A DNA stretch of 64,000 bases from Pseudomonas sp. N3-W (GCF_024970185.1 NZ_CP103965.1:3468001-3532000); one strand, 5' to 3'. Shown: positions 1 to 8,986, counted from the stretch's first letter. Made by a program: numbers and translations. Notes: generated by a model from the letters alone, not told the origin.

Positions 1-133
1 TCGCCTGGATCACCGCACCGAAAAGCATCACCCACCATCCGGCGAATTTCTCGTGGCTTGTCCAGCACGTCAAATAAAGACGACCGCAGTCTGAAAATGA
101 CTGCCAGTTCTTCGTGCCAAGTTGTTTCAACAT
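1..133 (-). CDS. possible 5' end of a small membrane protein, cut by the window edge
   Basis: An open frame on the minus strand starts with ATG at 131-133 and stays open for 44 codons to the window edge. Its last visible residues are strongly hydrophobic and aromatic (FAGWWVMLFGAVIQA), as in a first membrane segment. There is no good Shine-Dalgarno sequence, and a second minus-strand frame starting at 140 is also open, so the reading is tentative. Between this start and vgrG (134-309) I see no other gene; hcp is not next to vgrG here. Confidence 0.25.
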   Translation of the reverse strand, partial: MLKQLGTKNWQSFSDCGRLYLTCWTSHEKFAGWWVMLFGAVIQA

Positions 134-309
134 CCGCCATGACCAGCCCCCACCCCGCCAATACTCCCCGTACTTATTGGTCGAAACCCTGTAAATAGGG
201 GTTTGCCTGATGCTTTTCGGGCACCCCGCCTACGGCATTTGCGCCTTGAACGAGGCGGTTTAATCCTGCACCATCCGCCCCTGCTTATTCGAAGGACGGA
301 ATTCAAGGC

Positions 310-2382
310 ATGCTGGACGCAAACGCAATCCATATCTCCCTCACGCTGGAAGGCGTTTCCACTGACCTGCAAGTGCTCAGCTTCGTCGGTCGCGAAGCCC
401 TCAATCAGCCGTTCTGTTTCGACATCGAACTGGTGAGCAGCCGCCCCGACCTCAAGCTCGAAGAATTGATGCACAAGCCCGGCAGCCTGTCCTTTGGCGC
501 GACCGGCAAGGGCCTGATCCACGGCCTGGTGTATCGCATCGAGCAAGGCGATTCCGGCAAAAGCCTGACCCGCTACAGCATCAGCCTGGTCCCGCAACTC
601 GCCTACCTGCGGCATAACCAAGACCAGCAGATTTTCCAGCACCTGAGCGTGCCGAAGATCATCGCTCAGGTCCTGGAAGCCCGCGGCATTCTGGCTGACG
701 CCTACAGTTTCCAGCTGGGCGCCACTTACCCGGAACGCGATTACTGCGTGCAGTACGACGAGTCCGACCTGCATTTCATTCAGCGTTTGTGCGAAGAAGA
801 AGGCATTCACTTCCACTTCCAGCACAGCGCCAGCGGCCACAAACTGGTGTTCGGCGATGACCAGACCGTGTTCCGCAAACTGGCGCCGGTCAGCTACCAG
901 CAAGACTCCGGCATGGCCGCCGAAAAACCGGTGATCAAGCGTTTCAACCTGCGCCTGGAAACCCGCACCACTCGCGTCAGCCGCCGCGACTACGATTTCG
1001 AAAAACCACGCCTATTGCCCGAAGGCGCGGCCAAAAGCGCGTTCGCCCCGGACCTCGAAGACTACGACTACCCCGGTCGTTTCACCGACCGCGAACGCGG
1101 CAAGCAACTGGCGACCCGCGCCCTGGAACGCCATCGCGCCGACTACACGCTGGTCGAAGGCAAAGGCGACGAACCGAGTCTGGTCAGCGGCCATTTCCTG
1201 ACCCTGGCCGAACACCCGCGCGCCGAATGGAACGATCTGTGGCTGCTGCTGGAAGTCATTCACGAAGGCAAACAACCGCAAGTGCTGGGCGAAAACACCA
1301 CCAGCGACGTGACCGACCACAAGGACGACTTCCACCAGGGTTATCGCAACCGCTTCCTCGCCACCCCGTGGGACGCGCACTACCGCCCCGCCCTCGAACA
1401 CCCGAAAGCCAAAGTCCTCGGCAGCCAGACCGCCGTCGTCACCGGGCCCAAGGGCGAAGAGATCCACTGCGATCAGTACGGCCGCGTCAAAGTGCAATTC
1501 TTCTGGGACCGCGAAGGCCAGTCTGACGACAACACCACCTGCTGGCTGCGCGTCGCCACCGGCTGGGCCGGCAATGCCTACGGCGGCATCGCCATCCCGC
1601 GCATCGGCATGGAAGTGCTGGTCACCTACCTCGAAGGTGATCCCGATCAACCGCTAATCACCGGTTGCCTGTACCACAAGACCAACGTGGTGCCCTACGA
1701 CCTGCCGGCAAACAAGACCCGCAGCACCTTCAAGACCCTGAGTTCACCGGGCGGCAAGGGCTACAACGAATTTCGCATCGAAGACAAGAAAGGCGCGGAA
1801 CAGATCTACCTGCACGCCCAGCGTGACTGGGACGAAAACATCGAGCACGACCAGAAGATCCGTGTCGGCAACGAACGGCATGACACGGTCGAGGCCAATG
1901 TGTTCAGCGAGTTCAAAGTCGAAGAACACCGCATCACCCATCTGGACCGCAAGACCGAAGCGCGAGCCGATGAGCACCTGACCGTGGGCGTGACCCAACA
2001 TGTGAAGGTCGGCACGGCGCAGTTTGTCGAGGCCGGGACCGAGATTCACTACCACGCGGGCGAGAAGGTGGTGATCGACGCCGGGATGGAACTGACGGCC
2101 AAGGCAGGCGGGAGTTTTATCAAGATAGATGCCGGAGGCGTGACGATCAGTGGCGCCGAGGTCAAGACCAATTCCGGGGGTGCGCCTGGGGCGGGTACGG
2201 GGATTCAGATTCTCGACCCGGTCATCCCGTGGGCTGCCGCCAAAGACAAGGCCGGCGCCCTGCTCGTCCCGGCCGCCGTGCAAATGGCCATGGCCAAAGC
2301 CGCCCGTGCGGCCGGCGATACCCGCTGCCCGATTTGCGAAGCCTGCCGTGAAGGCAAATGCGACCTGGGGACAGCCGCATGA
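310..2382 (+). CDS. vgrG: type VI secretion tip protein VgrG (TssI)
   Basis: This 690-residue protein is the spike that caps the T6SS tube and carries effectors to target cells. The N-terminal two thirds is the gp27-like Vgr region (RDYCVQYDESDLHFIQRLCEEEGI at about 140-165 is typical). A gp5-like OB-fold follows (IHCDQYGRVKVQFFWDREGQ at about 380-400, then CWLRVATGWAGNAYGG and the IPRIGMEVLV strand). After that come the needle repeats (QKIRVGNERHDTVE onward). The C-terminal extension after about residue 610 ends in a cysteine cluster, C-x2-C-x2-C-x4-C. Its stop overlaps the DUF4123 start by 4 nt (ATGA), so VgrG and adaptor are translationally coupled. No structural tss genes or hcp are present, so this is an orphan vgrG island. 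Confidence 0.97.
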   Translation: MLDANAIHISLTLEGVSTDLQVLSFVGREALNQPFCFDIELVSSRPDLKLEELMHKPGSLSFGATGKGLIHGLVYRIEQGDSGKSLTRYSISLVPQLAYLRHNQDQQIFQHLSVPKIIAQVLEARGILADAYSFQLGATYPERDYCVQYDESDLHFIQRLCEEEGIHFHFQHSASGHKLVFGDDQTVFRKLAPVSYQQDSGMAAEKPVIKRFNLRLETRTTRVSRRDYDFEKPRLLPEGAAKSAFAPDLEDYDYPGRFTDRERGKQLATRALERHRADYTLVEGKGDEPSLVSGHFLTLAEHPRAEWNDLWLLLEVIHEGKQPQVLGENTTSDVTDHKDDFHQGYRNRFLATPWDAHYRPALEHPKAKVLGSQTAVVTGPKGEEIHCDQYGRVKVQFFWDREGQSDDNTTCWLRVATGWAGNAYGGIAIPRIGMEVLVTYLEGDPDQPLITGCLYHKTNVVPYDLPANKTRSTFKTLSSPGGKGYNEFRIEDKKGAEQIYLHAQRDWDENIEHDQKIRVGNERHDTVEANVFSEFKVEEHRITHLDRKTEARADEHLTVGVTQHVKVGTAQFVEAGTEIHYHAGEKVVIDAGMELTAKAGGSFIKIDAGGVTISGAEVKTNSGGAPGAGTGIQILDPVIPWAAAKDKAGALLVPAAVQMAMAKAARAAGDTRCPICEACREGKCDLGTAA

Positions 2383-3227
2383 GCGACGTACTGAACAACT
2401 GGCTCGGCGAACAGGCGCAACACAACCGGGTCCTGATCCTCGCCCTGGACATCCTCGCCGAACCGAACCCGGTCACCTCGCTGTACAGCGCCGGCCTGAT
2501 GCATCGCTCGGTGCAACTCTATCGACGCACCCCCTACGCCGACTTCGCCGCAATCAGCCCCTGGCTGACCGAACTGCACAACCCCGGTGCCGAGGCCTTC
2601 CGCCAACTGCTGAGCGACCCACAGCGCAACTGGGGCTGGATTGGCAGCATGGACAAGGCCGATCTCGACGCCCTGACCCAGCACTGGCAGGCACGAATGG
2701 TCATCGATGAAGACGGCGAACGTTCATTGTTCCGTTTTCAGGACAACCGGGTGATCGCGCGCTGCCTGAATAACCTCAACCAAAACGAATATCCCCTGCT
2801 CCTCGGCCCGATCAGCAGCGTGCTGTATTGGGATGAAGACCAATGGAAAAGCGCGGACAACGCCAAACCTGGGGTCTACGCAGCGCCGGATCCGGCGCCG
2901 TGGTTGCGAACCCCGGAGTCCGGCGAACAAGCCCGCAGCATCCTGCGCGACAACCTCAAACGCTGGCTACTGACCTACCACGTCGAAGCCGCCGCGGAAC
3001 TGGCCGAAACCCGCGTGGTCAGCGAATGGCTTGAAGAGCAGATTGACCTCATGGACCAGTGGCAATGGCAAACCCCGGAACAGCGTGAGCTGATGCTCAG
3101 CCGCCGATTGCATCCCCAATGCATGGCAGATGTGGCGTGGGAGCCGTTGCCGGGTGAAACGCCGGACCTGCATTTTGCGCGATGTCAGCGAGTGTTTGCT
3201 GATTCGAAAGCGGGCGCTGACGTTTGA
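2379..3227 (+). CDS. DUF4123-family T6SS effector adaptor/chaperone (Tap/TEC-like)
   Basis: A 282-residue protein; ATG at 2379 overlaps the vgrG stop. The N-terminal half (RVLILALDILAEPNPVTSLYS, then SPWLTELHNPGAEAF) and the motif RFQDNRVIARCLNNL fit the DUF4123 family. Members bind a cognate effector and load it on VgrG in the cytoplasm before firing. Its position directly between vgrG and the immunity/effector genes is the usual one for such adaptors and predicts that it serves the lipase at 4945-7185. Its own stop overlaps the next start by 4 nt (TTGA). Confidence 0.93.
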   Translation: MSDVLNNWLGEQAQHNRVLILALDILAEPNPVTSLYSAGLMHRSVQLYRRTPYADFAAISPWLTELHNPGAEAFRQLLSDPQRNWGWIGSMDKADLDALTQHWQARMVIDEDGERSLFRFQDNRVIARCLNNLNQNEYPLLLGPISSVLYWDEDQWKSADNAKPGVYAAPDPAPWLRTPESGEQARSILRDNLKRWLLTYHVEAAAELAETRVVSEWLEEQIDLMDQWQWQTPEQRELMLSRRLHPQCMADVAWEPLPGETPDLHFARCQRVFADSKAGADV

Positions 3228-4084
3228 GTGCCAGCCAATGGGCAGTGCTCGGTTTGGGGCTTACGCTGGGTGGATGCAGTGGGGTTGGGCAAGTTGCGCA
3301 GGACAGTGTCGAGGGAGCGGCCAGTTATTACAGCTCAGACCACTTCACCCTGGTGGTGACGATGCCTGCGAATTTCGGATTTGCCTCCAAAGCGCAGTAC
3401 TCGCCTAAAGAGGGCCAGGACTGCAAGGTTTACAACCCGGGCTTGGGTGGTTGGGTGACTCGGCATCAACAGAAGTCCGATAAAACGGCTGCGAAAGATA
3501 CAGAGCAGACGATCTCAACGAAGATCCCGCTGGAATATCACATTGCGGGGTGCGCGATGGAGGTTACCAGCGTGAATTATGAGGTTGATGCCACTTATGG
3601 TCCTGATGCTTGGGACCATGATCTCGATCATGCAGGTGGATTGGCTATTGTAGACGCTGGGTCGGCAACAGCTACCAGTGGCACGGAACAGAGAGGTTTG
3701 TGTACGTGGCTTTTTCAGATAAGCACTGCGAAAGCTAAGAAGGGAGAGATTGAGAAGATATTGTCTTGTAGTGCTGCTGACGAGAAATGGCAGGTTCCAG
3801 AGAACAGACCTGTGCGACGTAAGCCCGGCGGCGCATTCGAAAGAAGTACCCTTTCAGGAAAATCTATAAAGCTTGTACTTCGTCTGTCATCCGAAGAACG
3901 CCCCGCAATTGGCGATACTTGGCAGCAGTTTCCTGAGGGATGGAGACCTTGCGTCGGTAAAGGTGTCGACGATCCTTACGGATTCTGTCGTGGAAACACA
4001 AAAAACTTTAAGACTTTTAGCCTGAACGGACGCGAATGCACCGTCTACCCAAATTGCACAGAGCAAGGAGCATTTGATGAGTAA
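3224..4084 (+). CDS. lipoprotein, first of two paralogues; probable immunity protein for the lipase effector
   Basis: A 286-residue protein that probably starts at TTG 3224, overlapping the DUF4123 stop. The N-terminus has a hydrophobic stretch ending in a lipobox (TLGGC), predicting lipidation and a periplasm-facing location. The mature part is cysteine-rich and ends in a signature shared with the next gene: GWRPCVGKGVDDPYGFCRGN. I do not recognise a named domain. Placement between the adaptor and a lipase effector and the periplasmic localisation match known lipoprotein immunity proteins of periplasm-acting T6SS phospholipases. The immunity role is inferred from context. Confidence 0.85.
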   Translation: MSASQWAVLGLGLTLGGCSGVGQVAQDSVEGAASYYSSDHFTLVVTMPANFGFASKAQYSPKEGQDCKVYNPGLGGWVTRHQQKSDKTAAKDTEQTISTKIPLEYHIAGCAMEVTSVNYEVDATYGPDAWDHDLDHAGGLAIVDAGSATATSGTEQRGLCTWLFQISTAKAKKGEIEKILSCSAADEKWQVPENRPVRRKPGGAFERSTLSGKSIKLVLRLSSEERPAIGDTWQQFPEGWRPCVGKGVDDPYGFCRGNTKNFKTFSLNGRECTVYPNCTEQGAFDE

Positions 4085-4934
4085 CAATTTTCTTTCATGC
4101 GGCTTCAGGTCTGTATTTTTTCTTACACTGCCGCTGATGGGGGCTTGCAGTTGGGCTGGCCAAATGGCCAAGGATACAGCTGAGGATGTAACCGGTTATT
4201 ATGGATCCGAACACTTCACGCTGATTGCAACGACTCCAGCTAGCTTTGATCTCACTTCGAAAGCCCAATATGCACCAAGAGCAGGCCAAGACTGCAACGT
4301 TCATGTTGCCGCATTAGGTGGCGAGGTAGCTAGACACAAACAAAAAACGGAACAAATATCCGCCAAAGAAACTGCGCAAACTGAGAGTTTTACAATACCT
4401 CTTGAGTATCATATAGCTGGATGCGTTATGGACTTAACTCGTGTCAGCATTAGTGTCGATGGCAGATACGGGCCAACATCACTAGATATTGGTGGGGACA
4501 GTGGCGGGATAACCATCAGGGACATGCAAGAAAAAACCGATTCAGGCGATATTAATTTTCGGGGCGTATGCAGTTGGTTGTTTCAGATGAGCGTTGCAAG
4601 AATAAAAAAAGACGGCATATCAAAAATATTATCGTGTAGTGCTGCAGACGAGCAATGGAAGGTACCCGAAGATCGTTTAAGTAAAAGTAAACCTGGCGGC
4701 TCTCTAAACCGTAGAGATTTGCCGGGAAAAGTAGTCCATCTTGAAGTGCGCTTCTCTCCCGATGAACAGCCGACATTCGAAAGTAAGTGGCAAAAATTTC
4801 CAAATGGATGGAAGCCGTGCCTAGGCAAAGGAATAGATGATCCTTATGGTTTTTGCAGAGGAAACACTAAGGATTTCAGGACGTTCGATATGAATGGTCG
4901 TAAGTGCACCATTTACCCTGGCTGCACGGATTAA
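4077..4934 (+). CDS. lipoprotein, second paralogue; probable immunity protein
   Basis: A 285-residue lipoprotein, clearly paralogous to the preceding gene along its whole length (shared LEYHIAGC, CSWLFQ, LSCSAADE and DDPYGFCRGNTK blocks). ATG 4077 is chosen over TTG 4074 because GGAG at 4067-4070 gives a 6-nt spacing. It overlaps the previous gene by 8 nt. The lipobox is MGAC. The DNA is noticeably AT-richer than the first copy and the flanking genome, matching the effector downstream, so the copy nearest the effector may be its true partner. TAA at 4932-4934 overlaps the ribosome-binding site of the effector. Confidence 0.88.
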   Translation: MSNNFLSCGFRSVFFLTLPLMGACSWAGQMAKDTAEDVTGYYGSEHFTLIATTPASFDLTSKAQYAPRAGQDCNVHVAALGGEVARHKQKTEQISAKETAQTESFTIPLEYHIAGCVMDLTRVSISVDGRYGPTSLDIGGDSGGITIRDMQEKTDSGDINFRGVCSWLFQMSVARIKKDGISKILSCSAADEQWKVPEDRLSKSKPGGSLNRRDLPGKVVHLEVRFSPDEQPTFESKWQKFPNGWKPCLGKGIDDPYGFCRGNTKDFRTFDMNGRKCTIYPGCTD

Positions 4935-4944
4935 GGAGTACAGA

Positions 4945-7185
4945 ATGGATCACAGGGAAAAGCAATCGCTTAGCGACCAAAAACGTTCATGCCCAGCAAT
5001 CGGGGACTGGATCAGCTTTCGGCTAGTGGATGAGTTTGGCGAAGGAAAACCATACGCAGGTTTGGCATATGAACTCTTCGATAGTGAAGGGATCAAGCAC
5101 AATGGCTCCTTAGATGGCGAAGGCTTTTCCAAAGTAGATGGCCAATATGCAGGACCTCTTATTCTAACAATCAGTAAAGACTATCAAGGCGCAGATGACT
5201 TCTATTCTACAATCTCAACGCGCTCAAGCTATCCAATTAAGCTGACACAATTACAAGTAGCGGCCGAAGAAACTCTTCACCGCCCTATCGGTAGTAGCAC
5301 AAAGACAGGCGCTTATCGAGCAGCATCAGAAAAAGCCGAATTTTACAACGTCGAAGTTCGTCAGTTTGTTGAACATACGCGCCATTTACCGCTTCCTGCA
5401 AAACTGTCCAAGCCTGTGCCTGAGGGATGGAAAAAAATCGCATGCGACTTTGGAAAGGGAAAAGTACCAACCTATGGAGTCGGGCTGTTACCAGAAAAAC
5501 ACTACGTCCTTGAAGTCCGCGCCCTGCGCGCATTCAGACCTATGTTCTCACTGACGCCAGCCTTTAGTGCGGTAAACTTATATAACCTTTCGCTATTCGC
5601 GACACTCAGTTATGGCGATTTCGGCCAAATTCCGAAAAATCCTAACGCACCAAAAGATCTGAAGGATCCAACATCCCAAGAGCTCGGCGGGGAGCTAAAA
5701 TACCCAGTAGTTGGAACAATAGGCCATGTACTTCAGACATGTCTGGCGTGCTATCAAGAGCCAATGCGTTATGCCGACGCAAAAACGGTAAATTTTCCAA
5801 TTGTCGAGGACATACCCTACTCAAAACGTCTTGAGATAGTCCCGTACGATCCAGACATCTATAAAAACGCAGATGAACAAGACACCCCCTCAGATGTTCA
5901 CTTCTTCAATGATGAACGCCAGGGTCCGCACGACTGGAAAAATACTGATACTCAAGCCTATGCGACTCATGATGACCGCATGATTCTCATTGGTGTCCGA
6001 GGCACGGCAGAGAAATGGGATGCTTGGCGTGATGGAGATGCAGAGCAAGTCCCCGTCAAAGATGGCGTTGGTAAAGCACACCAAGGTTTTCACGAAGGCT
6101 ACGTAGCGGTGCAATCCTTCGTGACCAAATACGTTGAACGGTTCCGTACTAGCGAACAGCGAATTCTTGTTTGTGGCCATAGCCTTGGTGGAGCGATCGC
6201 GCTTTTACTGGCTGAATGGATACGTCGCAACTATGATCCCGACGTCATTCTTTATACGTTTGGCTCTCCACGGGCCGGCGATGCCGAATTTGTTGAGGGT
6301 GCCAAATCTCTGGTCCACCATCGAATCGTGAATAACAATGATCCGGTGCCAAGCGTTCCCGCCGCATGGATGGACACGAATAAAGCAGTCTGGATCACCG
6401 GCATCGCCGCTACAGTAACCGGAGGCGTTGCGCCCATCGTAGGAGGCGTTGTATTTGGTGCTGGCTTGAGTAGATTCGGCGGTGAGCCGTACAGGCATCA
6501 AGGTGAACAACGTTACTTCACCCCGTTGAGATTGCCTGGAAATCAAGTTTCTTCTGTTTTGTGGACCCCAGGTTGCGAGGGTTATGAAGAATCAGCAATG
6601 ACCCAGCTTTGCTATGCGAACGTAAAAAATAGTGATACCCCCGAACGTAGCAACTTTGGCGTGCAGGTAATGAATGGCGCCGACCACACAATGTTAGGCG
6701 GATACATACCCGCCTGCTGGGCAACTCTGCGTCGTTGGCAAGATACTCAGACCAGCGGTGGAACAGTGCTGACTCCGAGAGAGGCAGACAACATGCGCAC
6801 GCAGATAAGCAACTATCGTACTGCACTTCAGAAATGGCAATTGGCCGCTGATACTGAGTTCCCGGGTGGAACTATCGAAAGCCGAAAGAACGAAAGGGCA
6901 ACGGCGGTTCAACGTAACGCCTCAATGAGCGATCTGCAGACTCGTCAGAAAGAGATCCATTTGGCGATTAAACACAACAAGAGAGAGCTTGAGGACATCG
7001 AAGGCACACTCCAACGCGTCAAATTGCTGGAATCGACCACTTTGGAATTGGCGGACGTATATGGCGACCGCGCTGAGCTACCGGAACTCAAGAAAAATAT
7101 TCAGCGTTGGGTGGAGCATAAAGAAAACCAGGCAGCAGTGCGCATAGCGCAAATTCCATCGTCACAATCAACCAGCATGGCTTGA
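4945..7185 (+). CDS. class-3 lipase (GHSLGG) T6SS effector, Tle-type
   Basis: A 746-residue protein; ATG 4945 follows AAGGAG with a 6-nt spacing. The N-terminal 330 residues have no domain I recognise and may be the VgrG/adaptor-binding part. The central Lipase_3 domain shows VCGHSLGGAIALLLAEW with nucleophile Ser413, then Asp466 in NNNDPVPSVP and His581 in ADHTMLGGY. This order and spacing suit a serine hydrolase triad. A Gly/Ala/Val-rich stretch (about 480-510) may insert in or contact membrane. The last 110 residues are charged and probably coiled coil. No signal peptide is visible, as expected for T6SS cargo. The substrate is probably target-cell phospholipid (inference). The gene is AT-rich relative to its neighbours, suggesting transfer. 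Confidence 0.92.
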   Translation: MDHREKQSLSDQKRSCPAIGDWISFRLVDEFGEGKPYAGLAYELFDSEGIKHNGSLDGEGFSKVDGQYAGPLILTISKDYQGADDFYSTISTRSSYPIKLTQLQVAAEETLHRPIGSSTKTGAYRAASEKAEFYNVEVRQFVEHTRHLPLPAKLSKPVPEGWKKIACDFGKGKVPTYGVGLLPEKHYVLEVRALRAFRPMFSLTPAFSAVNLYNLSLFATLSYGDFGQIPKNPNAPKDLKDPTSQELGGELKYPVVGTIGHVLQTCLACYQEPMRYADAKTVNFPIVEDIPYSKRLEIVPYDPDIYKNADEQDTPSDVHFFNDERQGPHDWKNTDTQAYATHDDRMILIGVRGTAEKWDAWRDGDAEQVPVKDGVGKAHQGFHEGYVAVQSFVTKYVERFRTSEQRILVCGHSLGGAIALLLAEWIRRNYDPDVILYTFGSPRAGDAEFVEGAKSLVHHRIVNNNDPVPSVPAAWMDTNKAVWITGIAATVTGGVAPIVGGVVFGAGLSRFGGEPYRHQGEQRYFTPLRLPGNQVSSVLWTPGCEGYEESAMTQLCYANVKNSDTPERSNFGVQVMNGADHTMLGGYIPACWATLRRWQDTQTSGGTVLTPREADNMRTQISNYRTALQKWQLAADTEFPGGTIESRKNERATAVQRNASMSDLQTRQKEIHLAIKHNKRELEDIEGTLQRVKLLESTTLELADVYGDRAELPELKKNIQRWVEHKENQAAVRIAQIPSSQSTSMA

Positions 7186-7249
7186 GTCTGCGCCTCACTC
7201 GATACCTTCACTTCGAGTTTTTTTCACCCTGTAGCGCCTTCTCAACAAA

Positions 7250-7283
7250 AAATCCAGCTTCCATAAGGGGCTGGATTTCTATT
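7250..7283 (+). terminator. terminator of the T6SS module
   Basis: A 9-bp perfect stem (AAATCCAGC / GCTGGATTT) with an 11-nt loop lies 64 nt after the lipase stop, followed by a T-rich stretch. The rest of the 7186-7582 gap holds one REP-like copy and nothing else that I can support. Confidence 0.6.
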
Positions 7284-7331
7284 TGTGCTATCAGTTCCCA
7301 ACTCACGAAGAGGCCATCACATTCAACATCA

Positions 7332-7376
7332 GCGTTGGCTGACCCACCGCCTTCGCGAGCAAACCCACTCCCACAT
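7332..7376. repeat. single REP-like element
   Basis: A degenerate copy of the Pseudomonas REP sequence (CTTCGCGAGCAAACCCACTC core). The flank CTGACCCACCGCCTTCGCGA also occurs at 53521-53542, so the repeated unit is longer than the REP core. Confidence 0.65.
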
Positions 7377-7582
7377 GGAGGGTGCTTGACCGACGGGCAT
7401 CACCACCCCAGCCCCGCCAACATGTAAATATTTTCATTAGCCTGCTATTTAATCTTCGATTAATCCCGCAGTCCAAAGCTGTACTGGACCGCACGCCTCA
7501 GAGACTTTTTCTGACTCCCTGTGCGGCAATGTTCGACGCGAATCGCGTCGGGCTGACTTTCCGTCTGCACCGGAGTACGACC

Positions 7583-7846
7583 ATGAACATGCGCACATTG
7601 CTGATTACATCTGCCCTCGCCTGCGCCGCATTTGCCGGCGTTGCTCAGGCCGCTGATACCGCCACTACACAACCTGTGCCCTACACCGGGCAGGCCTACC
7701 ACGTGAAAAAGGTCATCTCCATGACCGAACAGCCAACGTCTCGCTGCAAGGTGGTTGACGCTGACATGAAATACATCGATGACTCTGGCAAGACCAGTGA
7801 TCTCACCTATAGGAAAATGGCTACAGCCTGCGACTTCCAGAACTGA
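7583..7846 (+). CDS. DUF2790 secreted small protein
   Basis: An 87-residue protein with a clear signal peptide (cleavage after VAQA). ATG 7583 is preceded by GGAG. The mature part carries HVKKVISMTEQP, CKVVDADMKYID and LTYRKMATACDF, the layout of the DUF2790 family of small Pseudomonas periplasmic proteins. These typically have two conserved cysteines, seen here as C in RCKVV and C in TACDF. The function of the family is unknown to me. It is a single gene with its own leader, unrelated to the T6SS block. Confidence 0.9.
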   Translation: MNMRTLLITSALACAAFAGVAQAADTATTQPVPYTGQAYHVKKVISMTEQPTSRCKVVDADMKYIDDSGKTSDLTYRKMATACDFQN

Positions 7847-7937
7847 CAGACGTTTCTGATTTGCCACGTTGCGGTATTCCTGTGAGGGATCTGGCGCTAT
7901 GCTCGGGTGCCCTCCCTCACTGCCGCAAGGATCCGCC

Positions 7938-8333
7938 ATGCAGTTGTCCTTTCGTTCTTTGTCGACGTTCACCGCCGCCCTGTGTTTTCTGCTGGCCCTG
8001 ATCTGGGGCTTGATGCCGGACCGTTTGCTGGCGATATGGAGTATCGAGTTTTCGTCAGGGGCAGGTTTTGTGGCGCGACGCAGTGCAGTGCTGTTCGCAG
8101 CCCTGGGTGTGATGTTTTATCTGGTGCGTAACGAGGCGCCGTCCCCGACACGAAATGCACTGAGCAGCGGCTTCATCGTCGGTTGCTGGGGCTTGGCGTT
8201 GCTGGGATTTGGCGAATGGCTCAACGGCCACGCCGGGCCGACCATTTTGCCAGCGGTGGTGGTCGAGCTGGCGCTAGGCCTGGGATTTCTCCAGACCCGG
8301 CGCGCATCGGTAGAACTCGAACGTGCGAGTTAG
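7938..8333 (+). CDS. small integral membrane protein of unknown function
   Basis: A 131-residue protein with about four hydrophobic segments (AALCFLLALIWGL; SAVLFAALGVMFYLV; FIVGCWGLALLGF; ILPAVVVELALGLGFL). ATG 7938 has a modest AAGGA upstream. I do not recognise a named family with certainty; the size and layout resemble small four-helix membrane proteins common in Pseudomonas. Its stop overlaps the stop of the convergent DUF1652 gene by 4 nt (TTAG/CTAA). Confidence 0.72.
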   Translation: MQLSFRSLSTFTAALCFLLALIWGLMPDRLLAIWSIEFSSGAGFVARRSAVLFAALGVMFYLVRNEAPSPTRNALSSGFIVGCWGLALLGFGEWLNGHAGPTILPAVVVELALGLGFLQTRRASVELERAS

Positions 8334-8599
8334 AACATCCGGCCACTGACATGACGCGGCTGGGCAACAGCGCGCAGTTCAAGGTCGGAACGCAATTCGG
8401 CGATCAGATCGTTTATTTCCCGACAACCATTCAGACGTTTGGCGTTGATGCCGGTGACCATCAAGTCCAGTTGATCGGTCTCGCGGTCGGTGTAGACCTT
8501 GACGGTCATCGACAGATCCGGCGACAGCGTGCATTGACAGCGTTTCGGGAGAAAACTGCTTTCAATGATATTGCGTAGTTCCAGGGCAGAAAGAAACAT
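8330..8599 (-). CDS. DUF1652 family protein
   Basis: An 89-residue cytoplasmic protein. ATG 8599 has an AGGAG site 8 nt upstream, so longer upstream starts are rejected. LSALELRNIIESSFLP, CQCTLSPD and the block LMVTGINAKRLNGCREINDLIAELR are characteristic of DUF1652, a small family confined mostly to Pseudomonas. The role is unknown. Confidence 0.9.
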   Translation of the reverse strand: MFLSALELRNIIESSFLPKRCQCTLSPDLSMTVKVYTDRETDQLDLMVTGINAKRLNGCREINDLIAELRSDLELRAVAQPRHVSGRMF

Positions 8600-8986
8600 G
8601 GCGACCCTCTCCTTAGTGTGAGACTGCCAATCGAATTTCAATGCTGATCTGTGCTGAATCACCCCGGTTTCGTCCTTGGGGGTGTACCGCATTGCAACAG
8701 CAGATCGCTCTCTCGTAGCAACGCCAACTCGATGTGAAACGCAGGTTGGCTTAAGAACAAGCTACAGCATAAAACATGCCTGAAATTCCGCCGTGCAGCT
8801 CATCGGTAAATCAAGGCTTTAGACGAAATGCCAGCAAATGGCCTCATGCAAGATGCAAGAACGGCCAGTTTCAGCGCTGCAATTTGCAACCTCAAGATTC
8901 CGGGTTTGCATTGACAGGCCAGCGCAGTAAAAATGCGGCTATACCGTTCAGTATCCGCTGACCCCAAACGCACGCAAGGAGGCAAC
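8600..8986. other. 387-bp intergenic region between divergent DUF1652 and ecotin genes
   Basis: It holds the two 5' regions of divergent genes. I see no REP element, no convincing conserved gene and no hairpin terminator. TTGACA occurs at 8911-8916 on the plus strand, but a well-spaced -10 box is not evident. Confidence 0.5.
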
